64,000 nt of DNA from Thereva unica. Taxonomy: Eukaryota > Arthropoda > Insecta > Diptera > Therevidae. The stretch spans positions 77,509,720 to 77,573,719 of the forward strand of contig OX465283.1 in assembly GCA_949987705.1 (NCBI GenBank), in the 5' to 3' direction. The notes below the pieces were generated by a model. That model worked only from the letters and a program-made list of their open reading frames with translations, was not told where the DNA came from and did no database searches. Made by a program: the position numbers and the translations under genes. Numbering within the stretch: position 1 is the first letter of the stretch; the number at the start of each line of letters is the position of its first letter. Below are positions 55,637-64,000 of the stretch, in pieces.

Positions 55637-56263
55637 TTATTTGCATTCAAAATTTATCGTATCAAAAACAAGATTTGCAATACAGTACAACGGTATTTCA
55701 TAAAAAAGTCGAGAATAATTTAAGTGTACATAAGATGTTCGACTTGGAATAAAAAAATCTTCGCATGCTAATGTCAATACATTTTTTTCTTTACATTTTT
55801 CAACATATTTTCTATAACATTCTTTCACACTATCCGCAGCATTGTTATTGTGGTACATAACGATGTTTAAAAATTTCAGCATTTCAAATAGTTTACAAAG
55901 TTCAGCCTGTCTTAAGGTGATGCTGCCACTGCCAACGGGGATTTTGTGTTCTTTTTGCAGCTTTGGTTGATTTGCTGGAGATGTATTTTCCATTTTGATT
56001 TTTAAAGCGCTAAGATAGCTGTAAATTGTTGTCCATTCAGAATAAGATACTGATATTGGTATGAGTCCGTGGCGATGAAACACTATTTTTGCCTCAAATG
56101 ATGATGGGTCAAATCCGAGAATTATTTTCCGGTTGTGACAATCGTCCAGATGATATGTGTAGTTTAATAACAGATTTTCACCCACAACTTTTGCTTCACA
56201 TTTGGACAACTTCTTTTCTCCTTTAGCACCAGTGGTCCTTTGTCTCTTACGTGATGGCTCCAT
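55637..56263 (-). CDS. Maverick ORF of unknown function (208 aa)
   Basis: The first ATG is at 56,263; the three in-frame codons upstream begin with TTG and are unlikely to be used. The N-terminus is basic (MEPSRKRQRTTGAKGEKKLS), resembling a nuclear localisation signal. The rest contains 'RKIILGFDPSSFEAKIVFHR', 'SVSYSEWTTIYSYLSALKIK', 'SGSITLRQAELCKLFEMLKF' and a Cys/Lys-rich 'ECYRKYVEKCKEK'. I recognise no family. Its place beside the protease and a basic N-terminus suggest a nuclear or DNA-associated late protein. A TATA-like 'tatataag' (minus) lies at 56,279-56,286, only about 16 bases before the ATG, so transcription may start elsewhere. Confidence 0.75.
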   Translation of the reverse strand: MEPSRKRQRTTGAKGEKKLSKCEAKVVGENLLLNYTYHLDDCHNRKIILGFDPSSFEAKIVFHRHGLIPISVSYSEWTTIYSYLSALKIKMENTSPANQPKLQKEHKIPVGSGSITLRQAELCKLFEMLKFLNIVMYHNNNAADSVKECYRKYVEKCKEKNVLTLACEDFFIPSRTSYVHLNYSRLFYEIPLYCIANLVFDTINFECK

Positions 56264-56293
56264 GCTACTCAATTTAAACTTATATACTGAATA

Positions 56294-56821
56294 TTAACAT
56301 CCTCTGTTTGGGGTTTTTATAGTACTGACCTCTGCTTTGCATGATTGGTTACAGAAATCTCCACCATTTTGTGAAAAATTCTTTAAATATAAATTAATAA
56401 TTTTATTATCATTTGAACTGAGATCGCTGGAGGCGAATTCTTTTAAAAAAGTTTTCAAGCTTTTTCCCCTGCATCGTGAATATAGAAATACACAGCAATA
56501 ATGTCCACAAGTTGCTGAAAATTGACTTTGCAATCGTTTTTTATTATTCAAAAAATTCTTTGAATTATTTAGTAGAAATCTTTGAAAATATTTATTGGTG
56601 GGATACCTTCCAAATGAGTCAAAGTACTCTGCCGAGCCTTGTTTAGGGAAATAAAATGCAACCCAATGAGTTCCGTCTTTGTGTGCTGGATCTGTATTAG
56701 CTATGACGCATGCTGGTTTTTTTATTTTTTGTGGTAGATGGTTGCATGGGAAGACTCCTCTAAAAAATTTGTTTGTTACGCGATTATTTGTCAATGCAGT
56801 TGCAAGCTCGATCGTGTTCAT
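56294..56821 (-). CDS. Adenain-like cysteine protease
   Basis: 175 codons from ATG at 56,821. The triad and oxyanion residues are visible: His in 'GTHWVAFYF' (~residue 51), the acidic residue region 'AEYFDSFGRYP' (~65-72), Gln in 'LQSQFSATCGHYCCVF' and the catalytic Cys of TCGHYC (~104). This is the maturation protease of adenoviruses and Maverick elements, cleaving capsid precursors. Length fits the family. The coding part looks complete, but a 3.4-kb insertion begins 12 bases upstream of the ATG and separates it from its likely TATA box at 60,259. Confidence 0.92.
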   Translation of the reverse strand: MNTIELATALTNNRVTNKFFRGVFPCNHLPQKIKKPACVIANTDPAHKDGTHWVAFYFPKQGSAEYFDSFGRYPTNKYFQRFLLNNSKNFLNNKKRLQSQFSATCGHYCCVFLYSRCRGKSLKTFLKEFASSDLSSNDNKIINLYLKNFSQNGGDFCNQSCKAEVSTIKTPNRGC

Positions 56822-56857
56822 TCTTGTTCACAGGACGTGTCTATTTCCACCTTAAAA

Positions 56858-56949
56858 CCCGAAACCCGAAACGCGAAACCCGAAACTCGAAACCCGAAAC
56901 CCGAAACGCGAAACCCGAAACCCGAAACGCGAGACCCGAAACCCGAAAA
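56858..56949 (-). repeat. TTTCGGG heptamer array, left arm
   Basis: About 13 units of CCCGAAA (TTTCGGG on the minus strand), with variants CGCGAAA and CTCGAAA at regular positions. Confidence 0.95.
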
Positions 56950-57394
56950 CAAAAGCGCGAATTGCAAATCCCGTAACGCAGAGATATATCCCCACCAGAA
57001 ACCAGGTTTGATGTGTTGCGCGACTGTATGATTTTCATTTTCAATTTTGTTTTCTTTATAGAAGAGATTTTAAATTATTTTGAATGAAGTTCGAAAAACA
57101 ATAAATAATTTCAAAACAACAAACTAGTATCAAAGCGTCTATAATGATCTTATTGAACCGTTTTCATCGACTTTGTATCGAACTTAGTCTAGTATTTGAA
57201 TTAGTCTTGTCATTTTACTATTTTAATCATGAGATTTGTTTTCATTGTTAACGTTCAAATTTGTTTTTATTCTTGTATTTATATTTTATAATGACATTAC
57301 ATTTTGCAGAATAAAGTAATTTCTAAAAACAGCATTGAGTCCGAACGGCGTTGTGAGACAGTGGCGGATATAATGGGGGAAATGAGGGATATTC

Positions 57395-57915
57395 CCCCTC
57401 CCCCTCCCCAAGAGCTCTATGGGTTATGGATTTTTTTAGTTCTGAAAAAATCACCGATTCATCTAGGAAATTTACTTCTATATATGATCCTAAAAACTAC
57501 TGTCTATCTTTTCAACGAAAACAAAAAAATTGAAATAATGGCAACCAAATTTTTAAATTGTAGCTGTTTGAAATGTTGTCTAATCAAAAAAGTTCGGTAT
57601 CTGTATTGTTGAATTTTTAAAATCGCCGTTTAGTAGAAAACTTATGTTAGAAGCTACATCTAGGTACACTCTGTAAGCCACTTGGTTAACATATTCCCTG
57701 CGGTTAGAGTTGAGCAGGACTTATACAGGACTTGTCCCTTACACGACGGACATCTTACCGAGGCCTAAATTAAAATGTCCTAAAACTCTTGATGTGAAAG
57801 TTTGCACCTGCACCATCAAAACCTAAAAATCTCAACGGACTCATTCAGTTGAACCCTTTCAGTGCATTTGTTAAATTAATGAAGCAATTCTCGCATAAAT
57901 TGATATCGATAGGGT
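57395..57915 (+). repeat. Dispersed repeat shared with 18,140-19,340 (first block)
   Basis: It is collinear with the minus strand of 19,340-18,140: 'caagagctctatg', 'aaatttacttctatatat', 'aatggcaaccaaatttttaa', then 'gtgcatttgtt' and 'gcaattctcg'. It lacks the 657-bp MITE that interrupts the other copy. The next collinear part is at about 59,385. Confidence 0.78.
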
Positions 57916-59384
<1,469 letters not shown>

Positions 59385-59585
59385 CAGCATATTGAACCTG
59401 TTGGTACTTAGTTGGGGAACCGCTCGGTAAAACTGCTGTCGACACTCGCGCTTAGAACTAAAATTAAAAATGATAAAAAATGATCTAAGATCATGTATGA
59501 GTCACGTTTAAATCATTGGATGATATTATCAATAGAACGAGAGCTGGGAGAAAATATAGACTATGATGCTGTCATCGACGACTTT
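59385..59585 (+). repeat. Dispersed repeat shared with 17,960-18,140 (second block)
   Basis: 'ggtaaaactgctg', 'aagatcatgtatga' and 'aacgagagctgg' match the minus strand of 18,140-17,960 in order. There this segment leads straight into LINE reverse transcriptase, so the block is LINE-derived. Confidence 0.72.
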
Positions 59586-60082
59586 GTGGAAATTGACGAA
59601 AGACAAATAGTGTTTACCACATAAATTTGATGATTAGACAAATCCATACCTATATATTTTAGCGTGGTTGTGTTTCAAGTTTTAGATTAGTTTTGCTTGG
59701 CAATTAGAACGCAGAGATATAGCAGTTGTGGCTTTTTGGGTTTCAAGCAGGGCCCCTAGAAGATTAGTACGCCGGGATGTGGGATTTTCACTTTTTGAGT
59801 TTGTTTCACTCTATTTTCGGGGACCCAAACAACGTTTGCGCAACCTTATGCGTTAAGGGGCCCATACACGAGCGAACAATTTGTGCAAATTTGTGTTTGC
59901 CAAAAAATATGTGACACTACGCAACTAGTTGCACAAACTGCAGTTCCGTCTATGTTACGCTGCCTGTTCAACAAAAATTTTCAAACGCGTTTTATTTTCG
60001 TCAAACAGTCGCGCAACACATCAAACCTGGTTTCTGGTGTGGATATATCTCTGCGTTACGGGATTTGCAATTCGCGCTTTTG

Positions 60083-60190
60083 TTTTCGGGTTACGGGTGT
60101 CGGGTTTCGGGTCTCGAGTTTCGGGTTTCGCGTTTCGGGTTTCGGGTTTCGCGTTTCGGGTTTCGGGTTTCCGGTTTCGCGTTTCGGGTT
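60083..60190 (+). repeat. TTTCGGG heptamer array, right arm
   Basis: About 15 units of TTTCGGG with variants TTTCGCG and CTCGAGT-type breaks, the inverted counterpart of 56,858-56,949 but with slightly more units. Confidence 0.95.
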
Positions 60191-60258
60191 TTAAGGTGGA
60201 AATAGACACGTCCATGCTGCTTCTAGGTCAATGACATTGGTGAGAGATGTCACGTAGT

Positions 60259-60266
60259 TATTTATA
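60259..60266 (-). promoter_or_regulatory. Likely TATA box of the protease gene, now displaced
   Basis: TATAAATA on the minus strand lies 46 bases outside the right edge of the insertion. Without the insertion it would be about 57 bases upstream of the protease ATG, as for the small rightward ORF. It overlaps the stop codon of the next gene (60,262-60,264). Confidence 0.5.
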
Positions 60267-60531
60267 AACTCCTTAGTTGGTGTTCACGAACAAAGATTGT
60301 CTTAAATTTCGCCAGAGTTTTTATAAGGTCTTCATCTATCCGTTTTAGTTCAAGGTTACCAAATTTAGTTGATTGTTGTTGCTCGTTGCATTCTGTAGTA
60401 GATGTTGGATATTTAAAAATTATTTCCTTCGCAAACGTTTTATTTTGCGCAGTGAATCCAGCGAAAGAGACTTTTTTAAAGAAGGTATATTCACCTCCAC
60501 AAAAGTATTCCACATTAATTAAACAGCTCAT
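60262..60531 (-). CDS. Small Maverick accessory protein, relative of the 149-aa ORF
   Basis: 89 codons from ATG. The start 'MSCLINVEYFCGGEYTFFKK' and 'TFAKEIIFKYP', then 'LIKTLAKFKTIFVREH', parallel the order 'VIVDIQ..', 'KEM', 'YYFKPP' and 'STIFVKGLEKEKF' of the gene at 55,133. The similarity is weak and by eye. It is about 60 residues shorter and lacks the C-terminal part. Function unknown. It ends just before the insertion, but its stop codon lies outside the inverted arm, so the insertion did not truncate it. Confidence 0.6.
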   Translation of the reverse strand: MSCLINVEYFCGGEYTFFKKVSFAGFTAQNKTFAKEIIFKYPTSTTECNEQQQSTKFGNLELKRIDEDLIKTLAKFKTIFVREHQLRSL

Positions 60532-60585
60532 TGTTACCGTAATAAATCAATTCACCAACTAACAGTTGGAACATATCGTATCCAC

Positions 60586-60593
60586 CTTATATA
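60586..60593 (-). promoter_or_regulatory. TATA box of the 89-aa gene
   Basis: TATATAAG on the minus strand lies about 58 bases upstream of the ATG at 60,531, in the 65-base gap after the capsid gene's stop codon. Confidence 0.55.
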
Positions 60594-60596
60594 GAT

Positions 60597-61919
60597 TTAA
60601 AAATTTGTGTAAACATTTCGATCCTTGTCAATTTCAATGCTTCCATCGTACTCGGCATATACAATGCATGTCACACTATTTTTTAACGCGTCTCTAAATT
60701 TTCCTTCAACTCGTACTGTTCCCTGATTTAGTAAATTGCCGCAAGTCGCGTTATATGAATTGTCTGTTGTTAAATCGAAAGCGAGAAGAAAACATCCCTT
60801 GTCAAATAATTTCTTGGATATTTGATGACCTTTATCGAAATAATGAATACCTGTTCCCCTGAATAACGTATTGTATCCGCGTGTACTAATCGGATTATCT
60901 TTTGAGTAGTCAAATTCGAGAGGTTGATTTGGTATCTGCACGCCATTCACTGATAAATTGAATCTGGTAATGTTGTTATGTTTAAAGTTGAAGGGGTTCT
61001 TTGTTCTTCTGCCCGTGTAAGCATCATTGTCCACCATTCCAAAAATTATTAAGTTCGGTAACTGTCCGATGACGATATTATCCAGTGAAAGTGTGAATGT
61101 GTTTGCTGGAATAGTGTAACTTTTAACTTCAACTCGCTTGTATGGGTATATGGCGTTTGATCGCTGTAAAACTGTCTCATGTGCTAATAAAATATTCGGA
61201 TTAACTGTCACGTGATTCATGTACATGGTTGCATCCAAGATTTTTAATTGTGGTGAGTCGGTCCCGTCCTTGGATAAAACATAAAATTCTGGTTTTTCAA
61301 GCGATAAAACTACACGTAAATCGACACCGTTTAATAGCAACTTATCCTGATTAAGCAAGTCAGTATGGATTTTGCCCATCAATTCAACTACATTACTTTT
61401 ATTGAAGAGTTTCTGACGATCTAAATAGCCTTGATGTAATTCAGCAACGGGTTTATCGATATCTGCAATTTCCGCGTCATCTTTGTCAAGATACCAGCCA
61501 ACCGACTCCAAATGGGTAGATGCCGCATCTTTGCCATAATTTAATAAATTTTCAATATAAGCGCGATAATTGTAATTGTGATCGGTTTGAGCAATTGGTT
61601 TTCCATTCAAATATACAGTGCACTGGCGAAATATGGAGTGTAAAATATTGTTTATTAAACCTGGAGCATCACCATCATCTGGATAAAGTTCTTCTTTTCC
61701 ATCTTTTATTTTAATTAATTGCAATTTTAAACGAAGATATATGCTAGATAAATCACGGTATGTATCTCCATGACCCAAAGTTACAAACTCTAGAACGGAG
61801 GAGTTGTCGAGCGAGGCTATTGGCTTATATGCTACTTCTTCTGTTTTCAAAATATTGCTCTGAACTGGTGGTGTTGAAAAAAGATCCAATTCTGATTTCA
61901 TGCATTCTTTGTACGACAT
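60597..61919 (-). CDS. Major capsid protein (double jelly-roll)
   Basis: 440 codons from ATG at 61,919. The N-terminus 'MSYKECMKSELDLFSTPPVQ' with 'LEFVTLGHGDTYRDLSSIYL', the 'LINNILHSIFRQCTVYLNGK' segment and 'NYNYRAYIENLLNYGKDA' are characteristic of Maverick major capsid proteins (the C. elegans F54H12.2-like family). Known members form hexon-like double jelly-rolls. Predicted strands continue through 'ANTFTLSLDNIVIGQLPN' to the C-terminal 'YAEYDGSIEIDKDRNVY'. The frame is uninterrupted. The start codon is 5 bases after the preceding gene's stop, so both may be read from one mRNA. Confidence 0.93.
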   Translation of the reverse strand: MSYKECMKSELDLFSTPPVQSNILKTEEVAYKPIASLDNSSVLEFVTLGHGDTYRDLSSIYLRLKLQLIKIKDGKEELYPDDGDAPGLINNILHSIFRQCTVYLNGKPIAQTDHNYNYRAYIENLLNYGKDAASTHLESVGWYLDKDDAEIADIDKPVAELHQGYLDRQKLFNKSNVVELMGKIHTDLLNQDKLLLNGVDLRVVLSLEKPEFYVLSKDGTDSPQLKILDATMYMNHVTVNPNILLAHETVLQRSNAIYPYKRVEVKSYTIPANTFTLSLDNIVIGQLPNLIIFGMVDNDAYTGRRTKNPFNFKHNNITRFNLSVNGVQIPNQPLEFDYSKDNPISTRGYNTLFRGTGIHYFDKGHQISKKLFDKGCFLLAFDLTTDNSYNATCGNLLNQGTVRVEGKFRDALKNSVTCIVYAEYDGSIEIDKDRNVYTNF

Positions 61920-61924
61920 TATGA

Positions 61925-62443
61925 TTATTTATCAAATATGTCCAGTATACGTTTACGTATCTTTCGTTTTGTTTTCAAAACTCTTGCTTTTATTCCTTTT
62001 CTTTGATTTTCAGTTTTACAATTTCTCGACCGTTTAGGTGTTTTTCCACGTCTTTTGCGTTTAACAGCTGGTTTTAAATGTAGAGTTGTAAACGGATTGG
62101 GTCTTTTTATACCTGCACCTTTCATTCCGTCAAACAGTTTATTTATACCTTTCTGAGCTAAATCTTGAACAACAACTCGACCTTGTTCTTTTAAAATGTC
62201 TTTAACTGATTTGCTGTTGATATTTTTATCCTGTATTATAGCTTGTCCTGTTTTTACAACCTGTTGTGCCAATGTTTTTAATCCTGATGTAGCTATGGGT
62301 TTTAAGTGTCGAAATAATGCACTGAAGAAGCTACCGATACCTCTTCCACGTTGATAAATAACTGGACCACGATATAATTCTCCAATATCTGTCAGGCCGC
62401 CGCCGCTTTGTATTAAATAATAACGTGTATAATAGGAATCCAT
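61925..62443 (-). CDS. pVI/pX-like minor capsid or core protein
   Basis: 172 codons from ATG. A Gly-rich start (QSGGGLTDIGELYRGPVIYQ, then RGRGIGSFFSALFRHLKP) forms an amphipathic segment like the membrane-active start of adenovirus pVI/pX-type proteins. The C-terminal half is very basic (KRKRRGKTPKRSRNCK and KTKRKIRKRILDIF), suited to DNA binding. It lies between capsid and penton genes, as in Maverick elements. A TATA-like 'tataaat' (minus) lies at 62,455-62,461, close to the ATG. Confidence 0.8.
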   Translation of the reverse strand: MDSYYTRYYLIQSGGGLTDIGELYRGPVIYQRGRGIGSFFSALFRHLKPIATSGLKTLAQQVVKTGQAIIQDKNINSKSVKDILKEQGRVVVQDLAQKGINKLFDGMKGAGIKRPNPFTTLHLKPAVKRKRRGKTPKRSRNCKTENQRKGIKARVLKTKRKIRKRILDIFDK

Positions 62444-62500
62444 CTCGTAATTCTATTTATACTATGCAAGAACAGCCTGTTGCGCAAATATTTATAGTTT

Positions 62501-64000
62501 TTATTGTCTTTTAAAATGTAGCATTACATATGTAGGAATATAACTTGTTTTAAAGTCCACTAACTCACCTTGATGATCAGTTATTTTTATAGAAATACTT
62601 TCAATAAAAGTTTTTTCAATGGGGCAGTATTCTACATGTTCAAATCTTAATATAGTACCACACTCTTGAATCGGTATTATTCGTAGATATCTTATAGATA
62701 TCTTATTAGATATCGCCTATAGCTCTAGGTTGAATAATATCAGTGTATATATGAATTATATTTTTATCAGAGCAATTTTTTGTAGTTTCTTGTGTACTTC
62801 TTGGTAATCGTAACATTAATTCTTTAATTGTTGTATCAAGAGAATTAATTTTTTCCATTATTGACATATGCTCTTGGCGTAAGCCCGCAGTGTCAAATGA
62901 CTCTTTTATTTCTGTCAACAATGCATCAGGATTACGTTTGTTTTCAGGTGTTTGTAGAAATACATCTGTGATGAAGTTTGACAGATTATCTATGTTTGTA
63001 TTAATAGGTACTGGTGTGGATAAAAATTCGCCCGAGCTTTGTTTTTCATATGGGACCTGCAAAATTTCACTGTTTTTAGTTATTTTCCGTTGCTCGGGTG
63101 TTTTTGCTTTGAGTGAATCTTTCTTCAGTCTATTCAATATTTCAAAAATTGTATTTTTAATTTCAATAATTCGTTTATGTTTTTCTTCCTCGCTAAGTTG
63201 TTTATCGTCAAAGTGTAAATTGGCTAAAAGCAATGTCATGAGATCTTTAACATTCAAGTGTGAGGGTAGTGGTTTTTTTATTTTTATCGTAACACCCAAT
63301 TCCTCTAAACGGAGTTCGAATACATCATGCTTCTTTTCACTACCTTTTTTCTCTTTATTTTCAGCTGTTTTTATGCTAGCCGTTGGATGTGTATAATTGT
63401 CTATTGTATTCTTCAAAACAGGATGTTTTCTATTCTTCCTAGGAACTTGCCCAAATACATCATCAACAAAATCTTCAATTGATTCATAGTTCTTATATTT
63501 TAAAACAACGTTTTCTGAAGTCTTTTTTCCTTGATATATGTGCAATATGTATTCGTCTGGCTCGTGCTTATACTTTATTTCAGGGATAACTTCATTAAAG
63601 TGGTCATCTTCTAAGCGCTTCCACATTTTCGATTTAACATCATTCAAGTACATGGTATACCATGAAGGTGCAACTGCATTATAAAATGTTAATAAAAATG
63701 CTGAAAGGTTTATTTGTCCAGGTCTGTAACTAACTTGTTCAAGGTTTTCTGGTGTCCATTCAAGTTTTACATTTTCATTTATTTTGATGCTAAGTATTTT
63801 AAAATCCTTTTGATGCTGCTTTCTAGTTTCCTTTAACTGGTCATATTCACGCTTCACTCGTTTACGCACATTTCCCCCATTGTTGGAGATTGCACGTTTT
63901 GTTATTTCAAAATTTGGTAATGCGATTTCAGTTACTCCAACACGCCAGTTCCCATGAAACTTGCATGGTTTAGCAAGTGCATTTGTAAAAGCCGATAGCG
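62501..64000 (-). pseudogene. Penton-like protein gene, frameshifted, 5' end outside window
   Basis: From the right edge the minus strand is open with no start codon ('NALAKPCKFHGNWRVGVTEI' near the edge, the 'L.G.W.VG..EI' pattern of Maverick penton-like proteins). It stays open to a stop at 62,706-62,708. A long polar, partly coiled-coil-like middle follows, then 'NIIHIYTDIIQPRAIGD'. The C-terminal jelly-roll strand region ('YLRIIPIQECGTI' to 'YVMLHFKRQ') continues in another frame from about 62,697 to a TAA at 62,501. Two stop codons and a local repeat of 'agatatct' lie at the break. A GTG at 63,869 is internal and is not a start. Known penton proteins are single jelly-rolls at capsid vertices. 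Confidence 0.78.

Noticed and set aside
56738..57031. Open frames encoding repetitive 'KPETRNPKPETRN' peptides (also 59,883-60,234)
   Set aside because: They are translations of the heptamer array (7-bp units stay open in several frames) and carry no domain.
62890..63396. 168-codon open frame on the plus strand
   Set aside because: It is antisense to the penton-like gene and has no recognisable features.
63869..63869. GTG as start of the penton-like protein
   Set aside because: The frame is open upstream to the window edge with penton-like sequence, so the start lies outside.

Overview
The window looks like insect (at least arthropod) nuclear DNA: AT-rich, a spliced host gene with TE-filled introns, RTE-, CR1/Jockey- and Gypsy-type retroelements, mariner-, Harbinger- and Helitron-type remnants, a tRNA-derived SINE, and a Maverick/Polinton virus-like element. 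The order of insect cannot be decided from sequence alone.

Positions 4,896-40,657 (+) carry eleven coding exons of one host gene, protein O-mannosyltransferase 2 (POMT2; 'twisted' in flies). The exons are conserved and phase-consistent and encode about 654 residues, from the catalytic WDETHFGK loop to the C-terminus. The N-terminal exon(s) were not found and probably lie left of the window. Introns are either about 50-65 bp or 6.8, 9.0 and 17.0 kb. The long ones hold nested repeats: LINE fragments on both strands, a Helitron Rep fragment, a 184-bp tandem duplication, several TIR/MITE families, a ~117-bp satellite in opposed orientations, a Harbinger element interrupted by a MITE that is itself interrupted by a second MITE, a Gypsy pol fragment and a mariner remnant.

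Positions 41-48 kb are an intergenic repeat zone. A dispersed element with ~140-bp internal repeats is split by a CR1/Jockey-type LINE, which is split by a nearly intact RTE-type LINE (43,527-46,322, 10-bp target duplication). Two tRNA-derived SINEs follow.

From about 49.0 kb to the right edge lies most of a Maverick/Polinton (adintovirus-like) element: a possible ssDNA-binding protein (-), a divergent promoter region with four 225-bp repeats, protein-primed DNA polymerase B (+), a small accessory ORF (+), an orphan ORF (-), an adenain-like protease (-), a second small accessory ORF (-), the major capsid protein (-), a pVI/pX-like minor capsid protein (-) and a penton-like protein (-) running off the right edge. 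Packaging ATPase and integrase are not seen and may lie beyond the window. The element is damaged: a 3.4-kb insertion with inverted terminal arms made largely of a TTTCGGG heptamer lies between the protease start codon and its likely TATA box, and the penton gene has a frameshift with stop codons near 62.70 kb. The other genes are open.

Calls rest on reading translated sequence, splice sites and repeat boundaries by eye; no database search was run.
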